Shown piece after piece: positions 50,501 to 61,579 of a stretch of DNA of 64,000 nt. The notes beneath the pieces are model-generated. The model saw nothing but the letters and a program-made list of their open reading frames with translations. It was not told the origin of the DNA and ran no database searches. The stretch's first letter is position 1. Every line of letters starts with the position of its first letter. This stretch comes from Pratylenchus scribneri (taxonomy: Eukaryota; Nematoda; Chromadorea; Rhabditida; Pratylenchidae): positions 62,001 through 126,000 of the forward strand of contig JAQSEB010000115.1 in the NCBI GenBank assembly GCA_030063045.1. The letters run 5' to 3'. Both the position numbers and the translations under genes were made by a program.

Positions 50501-53500
50501 CGGTTGGCCACATGGGCCTTATTCATAAATACCCAAAGTGAAAGGGGAACTCTCTTCTCTCTGGAAAAATAAGTTCTGTGGCCCAAAACATTTTTTGGCG
50601 GCTGAAACATTTCAATTCTTTTTAATTCTAAACAAAATTCCTAAATTTTGATTCGCCTTCATCCGTATTTTTTGTTGCCGTTTTGTTGGACGGCGGATGG
50701 GCTCAGATTTTCTGCAAGTTTTCTCCTATTTTTTGGCCAACGTCTCGGATTTTGCGCATCCCTGGGGTCAGTCACATTTTTGGAGAATTGGACTTGGCTT
50801 TAAAGATTTAATTGAAACATTCCATAAAAAATCAGCGAACATTTCCCAAAAGGCGAGCAAATTTTGCTGGTTTATACTTTATAGGATTAAAAAATCGTCT
50901 CAATGTCAATAAATCTACCAATAGCTCTTTGGATTGGGCTTAAAACTATGCTTTTAATTTGAAGGAATTTTAAATAGGGAAAAGCATTAAATGGCAGATT
51001 CAAATTTAGCCCTGAAAATTAGCCCTAGAAAAAGGTCATTTAATAAAAAATTTCGAGGAGGGGGGGACATAACCGAAAAGTACCGAATTTAGTGGGGGGA
51101 AAACATAAATTTGAAGTAATTTTAAATAGGAAAAGGCATGGAAAAATCAAATTTGCCTGATTGTGAGGGTCTAAATCCCGACATTTGCATTGGAATAGGC
51201 TCTAAAATAATTCAAAAAATATAAATTTAATTAGAAGGAATTTAGTAGGGAAAACATGGAAAATTTGTCAATGCAATTCGCAATGCCTGCCCTGCGGTCT
51301 TTAATTACTAATTTTTAATTAAAAAAACATGGGAATAATGTGATGTGAACTTTTTGCGTATCGAAAAATTAAAATTTCGATGACAATTTCAACTAAATTC
51401 TTCAGTTTATAAGGCAAGGTCCCCCTATGGGTCATCTCATCATGTTTTTTTAGGGCTAAAAGGTCATTCATCAGGGGGAGGTCGGGGTTAGGATTGGGTA
51501 AAAAGATTCTCACATATATCCAAACCCTAACTCTAACCCTCACTCATAGGTAGGCCATCATTCACTTTTCCTTCACTTTTCTCCTTTTTTTTTTGAAAAG
51601 TGTCACCTAGGCTATATAAGTACTGGCAAAATTTTAAAAATTAAATCAGCCTTTTAAAATCTTAATTCTCCCTAAAATTTCAAATTATTAAGCATATCGC
51701 CTGCATTGCCACAGTTGCATGAGCCCATATTTGGAGGACCAATTCCCGTACATTTCGCATTTGTACAGGCGGCCAATGGTTTTCAGCGACAAATGCGATC
51801 ATGGCCAATTTGATTATCGCTATGTTCGATCGAAGAATTGTACGGATGCCTGCGTCACTCTCCGAATGAATGATCGGGTTGGAGGTGAGCCAGGAAAATC
51901 GATAATATAAAATAATTAATTTTAATTGACATTTTATGGCTCATAAAAAGTTCATAAGGGGAATTGATTTTGAATCCAATTTGGAATAATTTATATTTGG
52001 TACTTGGGTTCAATCTTTTTGATATTTCTCAACAAGGAATCAACCAATTTTGGAAGGCGATATTCCATTTGAAAGCCCTAAATGTTCTCTAAAATGTAGC
52101 TATTCTAAATTTATGTATGGCTAATAGAAAGTAGAAAGGAGAACTGACGTTTGGGAACCATAATGGTTTATTATTGGATTATTGAATACCTGAATTAATC
52201 TTTTGGGCATAACTCAATAAGGAAGCAACCAATTTAGGAAGGCGATATGCCATTTGAAAGCCCAAATATCCTTTAAGAAGTGGCTTTACTAATTTTTTGA
52301 AAATTTAAAAAAAAGCCCCAGAGAAAATAGAAGGTGAAAAGAAGGCGCATACAGGCAATTCAATATCAAGGCCATTCTTTTGGCCATATCTCAACAAGGA
52401 AGCAACCAATTTAGGAAGGCGATATGCCATTTTAAAGCCCTAAATGTCCTCTAAAAAGTGGCTATAAACTAATTTTTTGAAATTTTAAAACAATTTGTAA
52501 AATAAGCGGATTTTCCTCCATAAATTCGGGTTTATTAGTGATTACACCTCAAAGGCATGTAATATTTTTATAAAGGTGAATTTCATAAAATTTTAAAGCT
52601 ATTTTGTAGAGGAAACTTTGGGCTTTCCAATAGTATAATGCCTTCTAGAATTGGCTAATTCCTCGTTGAGTTATGGGTCAAAAACAAATGCTGGTACTCA
52701 AATCGAATTAATTTGTCCCCTTCCTCTGTTAAATAGTAAACGTGGCCAATGGCCAAATGGGCTTAAGTAGATAGTAGAGAATAAGTTCAGGCCTATATAA
52801 TATGGGCAGTAAATTTTAATATTTGAACCACTTTTGTGAAGGTCGCCGCCGTTTTGGATTCATGCGCGGCTGCCTCTCGGACATAATCCACCACAATCGA
52901 ACGGCCGTCCGTTTTGGGGAATTGTCGAGAACGACAAAATCCGGGGCCATCATTTGCTCAGCAATTCGCCTTCGAGATTTATTCGTTTCATCGGATAGGT
53001 AAGTGCCGAAAAATGGAAGGTTTATTTCATTTGGATTTGGACATTTTTGAAGGCAACAACTTATATAGTAAGATTTAGGACAAAAGTTAGGGTAAAAAAA
53101 TATAAGCCTAATTCACAATTGGATTATGACATTTTGAAAGTCTTGAGAAATTATTAGACCAAAAATATTAGGGACAAAAGAATTTGATAAAACTAAAAAA
53201 TTATTGAAATTTAAATTTTTCCACTTTATCTTATAAAATTATTCCGAAATCCGAATATCCTTCATAATAATTTTTTTCTCATTTATAACCAATTCCGCTT
53301 TCTCTTCCTCTTTCCTTTTTCTTTCATTTTTATTTAACTAATTATAATTACCACTTGAGATTTTGGACCAAAAATATTAATAAAAAAAAGAATTTAATAG
53401 GCTAAAAAATAGATAATTTAATGCATTTATTCTCTTATAATTTAGTACGAATATCTCTCACATTACTCTTTCTCTCATTTCCAACCAATTCCCCTTTCCA

Positions 53501-54194
53501 TTCTCTTCCCCATTGCCTCCATTTCCCTTTCCCTTTTAAATATTCTTTCTATTCTTAGCCAATCGCTTACGACCATACCGCGTTGAATGCACGCCATCCC
53601 GTCCGATCTGGCAAGTTAAGCAACGCTGGGCCCCCTTAGTACTTGGAACGGAGACGTCCTGGGAATCGGGGGTGTCGTAAGCTTTTTTCACTTTTTTTGG
53701 ATAAATTTTATATTTTTGAATAATTCTATTTTAGGAATTAAATATTTTAAAATTTTTTACACTAAATAAGCATCCTAGAATAATAGAGGAAAATACTAAT
53801 TTTTTTTACTTAATTTCCAAACAATTATTCAATTTTGGCCCACAAATTAAAATTTTTTCCCAAAATTCACTACAGCGTATTTTTCAGGTACGGCTTCGAC
53901 CCCCACGACCATGTGGATTTATGCGCATGCATTCGGCCAAATTGCAATTCCGCTTCAGGGATTGGGCCAAATTCATTGTTCCTCACAATTTGCCTGCTCA
54001 TTTTCACGTTGATTTCATTCCTAATTAGACCGAATTTTGATTACGAAAGTGGCGAAAAGGAAATGGGCAAAATTCCAACCCAATCAATTGCTAAAATCAA
54101 CGAAGAATGGAACGAAAATGAGTCAAATAAATTGGAAGAATTTCCCAATGAAATTGAGAGAAGAAGAAGACCGGAGGAAATAAAGCCAAATTGA
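44507..54194 (+). CDS. ODR-2/HOT-like Ly6-type membrane protein, alternative first exons
   Basis: Cell-surface protein resembling the nematode ODR-2/HOT group of Ly6-related neuronal proteins. First exon 1a (44507-44753) encodes a hydrophobic leader (LILLASIISSAFA) and ends in phase 1. It joins 51693-51884, 52842-52998 and 53888-54194, giving about 300 aa. An alternative first exon 1b at 47497-47683 also starts with ATG and ends in phase 1 (about 280 aa). The common part has LHCHSCMSPYLEDQF, FSDKCDHGQFDY, KNCTDACVTLRM, FGFMRGCLSDIIHHN and GAIICSAI, a ten-cysteine-like Ly6 layout, then DLCACIRPNCN and a hydrophobic C-terminal helix (LFLTICLLIFTLISFLI) followed by a charged tail. A 5S rRNA gene sits inside the last intron. 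ODR-2 in C. elegans also has alternative N-termini, as I recall. The long intron makes the first-exon links the uncertain part. Confidence 0.75.
44878..45096. repeat. MITE-like dispersed repeat (family M), internally deleted
   Basis: Both ends present (CTATTCTTTTGGACATATCT left; TTTAGTTAGACAAAAGAATG right) but the centre is shortened to about 220 bp in total. Confidence 0.65.
45100..47496. other. large first intron of ODR-2-like gene, non-coding
   Basis: Alternating A+T-rich and GC-richer stretches (45640-46030, 46540-46960). Open frames have no family motif. I see no exon I can support. Confidence 0.35.
47497..47683 (+). CDS. alternative first exon 1b of ODR-2-like gene
   Basis: ATG at 47497 opens a 62-codon exon (MRLLGTITTLLPFYTKIILA) with a hydrophobic segment and a proline-rich end (DPPPQPIEP), ending G|GTAAAA in phase 1. 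Phase 1 matches the acceptor at 51693, exactly like exon 1a. An upstream in-frame ATG at 47386 would lengthen the leader. Confidence 0.5.
47833..48243 (-). repeat. satellite A4: 32-bp family, inverted orientation
   Basis: About 13 units of the family-A repeat on the minus strand, inside the ODR-2-like intron downstream of exon 1b; one unit is truncated (GAAAACAGACGG). Confidence 0.96.
48244..51692. other. intronic/intergenic DNA, one weak candidate exon
   Basis: Mostly non-coding. A C homopolymer occurs at about 48366-48379, an A+T-poor block at 49660-50500, and a G run near 50070. An ATG frame at 48570 (MEMEGFPAIYSIHPQFLHSL) reaches a phase-1 GT at about 48704 and could be a third first exon without signal peptide, but support is weak. 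Confidence 0.3.
52010..52310. repeat. two partial family-M repeats
   Basis: Left-end fragments at about 52010-52130 and 52197-52308, each with the GGAAGGCGATATKCCATTTG-type block but no right end. They lie in intron 2 of the ODR-2-like gene. Confidence 0.65.
52370..52690. repeat. MITE-like dispersed repeat (family M)
   Basis: Full-length copy in ODR-2-like intron 2: CTTTTGGCCATATCTCAACA at left, GAGTTATGGGTCAAAAACAA at right. Confidence 0.8.
53565..53683 (+). rRNA. 5S ribosomal RNA
   Basis: 119 nt starting GCTTACGACCATACC and ending GGTGTCGTAAGCT, so the 5' and 3' ends pair as helix I. Internal blocks GCACGCCATCCCGTCCGATC, GCAAGTTAAGCAACG (box A) and GTACTTGGAACGGAGACG (box C) match nematode 5S. 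Six T after the gene (53684-53689) form the Pol III terminator. It lies, in the same orientation, inside the last intron of the ODR-2-like gene. No second copy is seen here. Confidence 0.97.
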
Positions 54195-54223
54195 TGTAAA
54201 ATTAAAAATCATTTTTAAAACAT

Positions 54224-54845
54224 GGCAAACGTAAAGAAGTGTGGTCCCGCCGAATTTTGATTTTAAAAATAAGGGAAACACATTTTTATGCATAATTTTA
54301 GGCGCTGATCATGAATCTGAACTCAGAATTTTGATATCTTGTCATCTTGGTAAGGTAGTGCCAACTTTTACCATGAAAAAGCATAGGGGGGACCAAGGGC
54401 ATTTTTTGGTAAAAAATTTTTCGGGGCCAATATATAGCTCATTCGACGCGGCTTGACGAGCGGAATCCAATGGTACCATCTATGCATCGGAATACTGAAG
54501 AATATGCAAGTTATAAGTCAAAAACCTTACTAAGGCATAAAAATCTTTCGGTCATAACTCTGCAATTTCAAAATATTTCCATCTAAGAATGATACCATTG
54601 GATTCCGCTCGTCAAGCCGCGTCGAATGAGCTATATATTGGCCCCGAAAAATTTTTTACCAAAAAATGCCCTTGGTCCCCCCTATGCTTTTTCATGGTAA
54701 AAGTTGGCACTACCTTACCAAGATGACAAGATATCAAAATTCTGAGTTCAGATTCATGATCAGCGCCTAAAATTATGCATAAAAATGTGTTTCCCTTATT
54801 TTTAAAATCAAAATTCGGCGGGACCACACTTCTTTACGTTTGCCC
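54224..54845. mobile_element. foldback/MITE element with 252-bp near-perfect inverted arms
   Basis: Arms 54224-54475 and 54593-54844 are reverse complements with no mismatch that I could find; the loop is about 117 bp. Outer ends are GGCAAACGTAAAGAAGTG and its complement. AAAACAT flanks both sides (54217-54223 and 54846-54852), a probable 7-bp target-site duplication. It lies 30 bp after the ODR-2-like stop codon. The 71-codon frame present in each arm is a by-product of symmetry. Confidence 0.85.
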
Positions 54846-55094
54846 AAAACATTTCCGGGTCTTTTAATTTCATTTTTGCACATTTTTTTCCACATCTCAA
54901 ATTTGCCAGCCAACCATCAACAAATGAATATATCGCATAATTTTCCCTAAAATTCACCCAAAAATACTTTCCTCAAATATCACATTTTGAATATATTTTT
55001 ATTACATTTTTATTATGTTTTTCATTTATTAAATAAAAACAATAAAATTAAATAATTTTGTAATAATTTCATAACAAATAAAACAATAAAAAAA

Positions 55095-58000
55095 TCATTT
55101 TTCTTCTTCCATTTTTTGATCTTTGCTTTTGGCCAATTTTGGTCCAGTGCCGCCCTTTGCCCTGCTTTTTGGCCCCCAATTTTTGCCTTTGTTATGTTGG
55201 AAACGAAGAATGTTGGCCAATTTGCTGGCTGGCACTGCATCACGGTGGAGGGCAAAATTCACTTGAGAACTGCAAAAATATATAATTAATTAATTAAATA
55301 AATTAATTAACATGAATATTTAGTCGATTTTAACGAAGGTTTTACCAAAAAATTTTTTGAAAATTTTCGACCTTAAATTTTTGAAAATTTTCAACGAAAA
55401 TTATCGACCTTAAATTTTTTGAAAATTTTCAAATCTTAGATTTTTACTTTTTGAAAATTTTTCACCTTAATTTTTTTTGAAAACTGTCGACCTAAAATTT
55501 TTTTGAAAATTTTCGCCCTTAAATTTTTTTTGAAAACTGTCGACCTAAAATTTTTTTGAAAATTTTCGCCCTTAAATTTTTTTTGAAAACTGTCGACCTA
55601 AAATTTTTTTGAAAATTTCAAAATTGAATTTTTTATTTTTAAATTTTCAACAACTTTTTTTCAAAATTTTCGACCCATGGAGGATAATTTAGGTCTCGGG
55701 TTCGAAACCGCTCCGAGGAAGGTATTTTTTTCTGGGACTGATAGTCACATTTATGCAATTTTATACCTTCTTAATTCTAATATTTCCCACATTTTCGCCG
55801 TACCTTTGTTCCTTGCTCAAAATTCGCTTCGCCGTTGAGTCCTCCTTCAATTTGTTCACATTTAAGCCGAATTGTTTGGTCTGAAAAAAAATTTTAAAAT
55901 TCACAAAAAAAAGGAGGAGGACGAACCCATGCTCGGCAAATGTCCCAAACAAAATGCATTGGTGCATCGGTTTTGAGGCCATTTGGGTTTGAATGTGTGC
56001 CGGAGCATCGGTAACCGCCATTCAAGAGGGCCGATCGAAAAAGGGCCACTTTTGGGGTTGGGCATTTGATGGTGGCCATCAAATGGGAATAATCCATGGA
56101 CAGGGGCCGATCCACTGCCAATTCCTCCAAAACCAGCGTTAAAACGCCCTCCAACCGTTCCAATGTGCCCAATTGTGGATGCGTTGGTTGACCCTCATTT
56201 GTTGGTGATGATGGTGTTCGTTTGAGGCTGGAAATTTAATAAAAAATTATTATTATTTATTTATTATTTGGAATAAATTTAAATGAATTTTTACTTAAAT
56301 TTAATGGTTTAAAAAATATTTGCCTTTGAGAATTGAGAGGATTCGAACCCAAGTCCCTCAAAATCATTCAAATTAAATGATGTTTAAATTAAAATAGAAT
56401 AATTTCAATTAAATTTTGACCCTCAAAAAAATTGCCTTCGGGATACGAATTTGGGTCCCTTAAAATATTTAAATTAAATAAAATTATTTTTTATTATTTT
56501 AAATAATTTCTCTGGTATTTTGGATTAAATTTAATGATTTAAAAAATATTTAATTTAATAAAAAATATTATTTATTATTTGACAAAAATTTAATTGCATT
56601 TTGGAATAATTTTTGTGGAATTTTGGATTAAATTTAATGATTTAAAAAATTATTTGTTCTTGACCGAATTCGAACCCACGACCCTCAAAATATTTTTAAT
56701 GAATTTTTAATGAATATTAAAATAAAATGGATAAACCTGTTCAACATTTTCTGCACAAATTCCCGGTCATGGATTGGCCCAACATAAATTGGTCCACCAA
56801 CATGGATTGCCGTGCATCCGCAATGAACACATTTTCCATAATTTCCAACATTTTGTTCATCTTTGTTGCTTTCTCCAGAGGAAGATTTTTTATTTCCATT
56901 TTGTTTGGTGGCATTTTCTCCATCCTTTAAATTTAATTAAAAAATTAATTAAAATATTTTTTCAGAATTTTTAAAAATATATTTTTTCGAAATATTTTAT
57001 AAAATATTTTTTCGAAATATTTTATAAAATATTTTTTCAGAATTTTTAAAAATATTTTTTCAGAATTTTTAAAAATATTTTTTCAAAAATTTTTAAAAAT
57101 ATATTTTTTCGAAATATTTTATAAAATATTTTTTCGAAATATTTTATAAAATATTTTTTCGAAATATTTTATAAAATATTTTTTCAGAATTTTTAAAAAT
57201 ATTTTTTCAGAAATTTTAAAAATATTTTTTCAAAAATTTTTAAAAATATATTTTTTCGAAATATTTTATAAAATATTTTTTCAGAATTTTTAAAAATATA
57301 TTTTTTCGAAATATTTTATAAAATATTTTTTCGAAATATTTTATAAAATATTTTTTCAGAATTTTTAAAAATATATTTTTTCGAAATATTTTATAAAATA
57401 TTTTTTCAGAATTTTTAAAAATATTTTTTCAGAATTTTTAAAAATATATTTTTTCGAAATATTTTATAAAATATTTTTTCAGAATTTTTAAAAATATTTT
57501 TTCAGAATTTTTAAAAATATTTTTTCAAAAATTTTTAAAAATATATTTTTTCGAAATATTTTATAAAATATTTTTTCAGAATTTTTAAAAATATTATTTC
57601 AGAAATTTTTAAAAATATATTTTTTCGAAATATTTTATAAAATATTTTTTCAGAATTTTTAAAAATATTATTTCAGAAATTTTTAAAAATATATTTTTTC
57701 GAAATATTTTATAAAATATTTTTTCAGGATTTTTAAAAATATTTTTTCAGAATTTTTAAAAATATTTTTTCAGAAATTTTTAAAAATATATTTTTTCGAA
57801 ATATTTTATAAAATATTTTTTCAGGATTTTTAAAAATATTTTTTCAGAATTTTTAAAAATATTTTTTCAGAAATTTTTAAAATATATTTTTTCGGAATTT
57901 TTTTATAAAATATTTTTTAAAAATTTTTAAAATATTTTTTTTTAGAATTTTTAAAATATTTCTCAGAATTTTTTTAAAATTTTTCTCATCAGAAATTTTT

Positions 58001-59172
58001 TTCCGAATTTAAAAAATTTTCAGAATTTTTTGTAAAAAATTTTTAATTTTACCTCTCCAAATTTGTGGACCAAATTGCTGGCAAAATGCGGTGCCGTGAA
58101 TCGAACACTTTCGCCTTGGACGGATTTACGGATGAGCGGTTGGAAGTCGAGTGATTGGCATTGGGCGCAGCTGAACACCTGGGCCAGCCGGCACAAACTT
58201 TGCTTGGCTTTGGCCGCCCCCGACTGCATCCGGACAAAACATCGAATGTAGAAATCGATGGAAATGCAGAGGAGGGGTTGAATGAAGCGGCCATGGCGAT
58301 TGGCCGCCGAATCGATGGCACGGAGGAGGATTCGGAGGGCCTGGAATTGAAGTGGTTTTGAATTTTGATGATTGAATTTGGGGTAAATTAACCATTTCAT
58401 GGCAGGATTTGTGTCGAATTGGAATGGAACCGTATTTGGCGAAGCAGGCCTCTGGACAATTCCCGCAGAGGATGGCCATGTCCGTGCAGGTCACCATCAA
58501 AATTCCTGCCCAAAATATTAAAATTTATGGTTATAAACCAAAAATAACCTCCATCCGTAACGGCCTGAACAGCGGAGTCAAGGAAAATTGCGGCCGATCC
58601 ATACGGGTCCAAATCGATGGCATGGAAGCGTTTCTCGAATCGACGATGTTCCATCATCAAATCACTGGCAAATTTATTTAAATTTTAATAAATATTTATG
58701 CGAATAATTTAACCGAACATTGCATCCGAATGCATTGGCCTCACTCGCCCCTCCAATCCATTCAATTGGACATTTCGTTGGATTGTTTGGAATGCATGTT
58801 CGGAAAAGTCGTTGGCCACCACCAAATCCACGCCGGGCACTTCCTTCGCAAATCTGATTGCGCGAAGGCCAGAGGCGGATAATGCGTCCAAAATGCGAAG
58901 GCCGCCCGATGTTTGTTTTTTCAGCTCATTTTGTTTTGTTCCATCCATTTCCATTTGTTCATTTTTCTGGGCTATTCTCGTCTCGGAAAATACCCTCAAA
59001 ACTGTGACTCTAAAATTACGCATTAATTAAATTGAATTTTAATCAATTAAAATTACGTCAAATCCCGATTAAATTCCTGAATTGGATTATAAAAAGTGGA
59101 CAATTCCTCGTCAAAAATAATTTTGGCTGTGCCCTCAATTATTTGATGAGATTTTTCATCAATTTCTTCCAT
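55095..59172 (-). CDS. trmt1: tRNA (guanine26-N2)-dimethyltransferase, TRMT1 copy 2
   Basis: Second TRMT1 gene, inverted relative to copy 1. Exons on the minus strand: 59172-59057, 59009-58719, 58664-58549, 58505-58393, 58340-58053, 56924-56737, 56227-55927, 55880-55804 and 55269-55095, in phase, giving 554 aa. Catalytic and SAM motifs equal copy 1 (SASGLRAIRFAKE, DLDPYGSA, CTDMAILCGN). Differences: N-terminus MEEIDEKSHQIIEG, Tyr for Cys just before the second CxxC pair, one extra Ser in exon 6, two codons fewer in exon 7, and a short last exon whose ILRFQHNKGKNWGPKSRAKG matches the conserved TRM1 C-terminus. The exon-8 donor is intact (AAAG|GTACGG). Intron 5 has grown to 1.1 kb by A+T-rich repeats, against 49 bp in copy 1, and intron 6 to about 510 bp. 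Likely the functionally conventional copy. Confidence 0.95.
55330..55675. repeat. short tandem repeats in TRMT1 copy 2 intron 8
   Basis: Repeated GAAAATTTTCGACCTTAAAT and TTTTTGAAAACTGTCGACCT blocks; the latter recurs three times almost exactly at 55475-55610. Confidence 0.8.
56935..58045. repeat. A+T-rich minisatellite in TRMT1 copy 2 intron 5
   Basis: About 1.1 kb built from two interleaved modules, TTTTTTCGAAATATTTTATA (self-complementary centre) and TTTTTTCAGAATTTTTAAAA. Copy 1 has no counterpart in its 49-bp intron 5. Confidence 0.92.
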
Positions 59173-59354
59173 TTTAATTGCTTAATTAAAAATTAAAATT
59201 AAAAATTAGAATAATTGGTCCTTTCTTTACCACCTAATCTCTCGTTTTTACATTATCTCTCATTAATTGAGATAAATTGTCATTTTTGTTTTTTAAAATA
59301 CAAAATGCTAAATTAAAATGGAAGAAAAAGGACCTCCATATTTTGCCATTATTC

Positions 59355-59612
59355 AATTGGTTTTTGGCCCATAACTTAACGAGGCATTAGCAAATCTTCG
59401 AAGGCTATATATCATTTTAAAGATCTAAGTGTCCTCTACAATTTGACCTATTTTAAATTTTATAAAATCTCGACTTAAAAAAGTTAAATGCCTTGAGTGT
59501 AATAAACCTGAATTTTCTTATTTTTTAAATTGTTTTGAGTTTTCAAAAAATCAGAAACCCAAACTTTTTAAAAGACATTTAGGGCTTATTAAAATGGCAT
59601 TATAATTCCTCT
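59355..59612. repeat. MITE-like dispersed repeat (family M)
   Basis: Left end intact (GGTTTTTGGCCCATAACTTA), right end truncated after GGGCTTATTAAAATGGCAT. Confidence 0.65.
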
Positions 59613-59939
59613 TTTTTGGTCATTTTGTCAATTTCCTTCACTGCTGATTCATTCTTTAATTTTCAATCATCTACACTACATACAAATACCCGTTGGAAAT
59701 GAATTCACCATTTTTCCTATTTGTGATTGGATTGGGCAAATTGGAAAGAGGAAATTCCATTTTAAAAGCCGCTATAAAAGCCCATCTTTATTTCATTTCA
59801 ATTCCATTTCATCAAAAAGAGGCTAATGAATTTTATTAATTTTATTCCATTTATTGTCCCTAATATTTTTCATATTTTATTCCCACTTCAAAAAATTTTA
59901 AATTTAATTCCTTTCAGCTTCACAAAACATTGATCAAAA

Positions 59940-60238
59940 ATGGCCAATAATAACAATGGACGACGCGAGGAACAAATTCGCCGTGAATTGGAAGAAGTTC
60001 GACTGCGCGAAAATGAGTTGGCCGAACAATTGCGGGAATTGGAAAATAGGCGAAGACAGGAAGAGATCAGGTCCAAAACAATTTATGAAAAAATCGATTA
60101 AAATTATTATTCAGACAATTGGAAGATGACAATCGCCGGCGCATGGAACATCAGCGCCGCCTGTGGCGTGAACAAAAGGCTCGCTACCGTGCCCGTCGGC
60201 AGGCTCGCGATCATCAGCAAGGCGGTGATCGGCAATGA
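59940..60238 (+). CDS. small charged coiled-coil protein, unrecognised
   Basis: Two exons, 59940-60070 and 60115-60238, joined in phase by a 44-bp GT-AG intron, give 84 aa. After MANNNNGRREEQIRRELEEV the protein is almost entirely E/R/Q-rich heptads (LRENELAEQLRELENRR), with an arginine-rich second half (RYRARRQARDHQQG). A TTTCAG acceptor-like site lies about 25 bp before the ATG (around 59917), which could be a spliced-leader trans-splice site. No family recognised; low complexity makes database matching unreliable. Base composition is clearly coding-like compared with the flanks. Confidence 0.7.
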
Positions 60239-60317
60239 TGAAGAATGATGATGATGTGAAGAATGATGATTTAAGAAGGAATGAAATAAAGAAAAGATAA
60301 ATAATTTTTGTAATAAA

Positions 60318-60532
60318 ATTTGGCCTTATTTAAATTTTTATTAAATTTTTCTATAAAAAAGTTACATGTGTTTGATGAGTGCAATAAATCAAAATTTTTT
60401 GAGGAATCCATTTATTTTACAAAAGTTTTCAAAAAATTAGTAAAGCCTCTTTTTAGAGGAAATTTAGGGCTTTAAAATGGCATATCGCCTTCCAAAATTG
60501 GTTGCTTCCTTTTTGAGTTATGGCCAAATAAA
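60318..60532. repeat. MITE-like dispersed repeat (family M), left-truncated
   Basis: Right end GAGTTATGGCCAAATAAAA preserved; left arm missing. Confidence 0.65.
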
Positions 60533-60751
60533 ACTAGTGATGGGTAATCAATCAGCGGTTTTGGCATCTCCCTTTTCCCTAAAATAATGTTATTTTATTA
60601 TTAGTAGAGGGAAATTTTGTGTCAAGTCCTCTCTACAACACCGTATTATCTCTCTTTCTTATTTATAGCCTGGGGAAATTTAAGATTTATGTTCCTTTTG
60701 CTTCCATTTCCAAGAAAATGAAGAGTACAATTGAAATTGAGCATTTGTGAA

Positions 60752-61056
60752 CTGGTTTTTGGCCCATATCTCAGCGAGGCAATTGACAATTCGGGAAGGG
60801 GATATATCATTGTAAAGCCCAAAGTTTCCTCTACAAAATGGCTAAATTTTCATTTTATGAAATTAAACTTTCGAAAAATTAGATGTCCTTGATTATAATA
60901 AACCCGAAGTTTTGGGGAAAAGCTGCTTATTTAAAAAAAAATTTAAATTTTCAAAAATTAGTATAGTCACTTTTAACAGGAATTTTAGGGCTTTCAAATG
61001 GCATATCGCCTTCCTAAATTAGTTAATGTCTTGCTGAGATATGGCCAAAACCTAAT
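60752..61056. repeat. MITE-like dispersed repeat (family M)
   Basis: Full-length copy: GGTTTTTGGCCCATATCTCA at left and GAGATATGGCCAAAACCTAA at right. Confidence 0.78.
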
Positions 61057-61274
61057 GCAGAGGATACCATTCAATCGGCGGTAATTCTAATTTAACAATT
61101 TCTTTTTTATCCAAAAATATTACTAGAGGGAAAGTTTCTAATGTTGTTATGTATTTCTGATCTGTTCCCTCTCCAATACCGTATTTCCTCTTTTTCTCAT
61201 TAATAGCCGAAAGGAGGAAAATTTGCATTCCTTCCATTTCATTTCCAAGAAGAGAGACAAATTGAATACCTGGA

Positions 61275-61578
61275 TTAGTTTTTGGCCTATATCTCAGCGA
61301 GGCGATTACCAATTTGGGAAGGCAATACATCATTGAAAAGCACAAAGTGTCCTCTACAAAGTGACCTTATTTAAATTTTATGTAATGAAAAATTTTATGC
61401 CTTTGAGTGTAATAAACCCGATTTTCTGAGGAAAAGCCGTTTATTTTACAAATTGTTTTAAATTTTCAAAAATTAATTAGAAATGCCACTTTTTAGAGGA
61501 CATTTACGGCTTTAAAATGACATATTTCCTTCTTCAATTAGTAGCTTCCTTATTGAGTTATGGCCAAAAGAATGGCTT
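61275..61578. repeat. MITE-like dispersed repeat (family M)
   Basis: Full-length copy: AGTTTTTGGCCTATATCTCA at left and GAGTTATGGCCAAAAGAATG at right. Confidence 0.78.
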
Positions 61579-61579
61579 G

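Noticed and set aside
51505..51545. Telomere-like CCCTAACTCTAACCCT run
   Set aside because: Only a few imperfect units, and the nematode telomere repeat is TTAGGC; probably chance or a decayed microsatellite.
54241..54827. Two identical 71-codon frames on opposite strands
   Set aside because: They are the two arms of one inverted repeat; identity follows from symmetry. No family motif or splice context.
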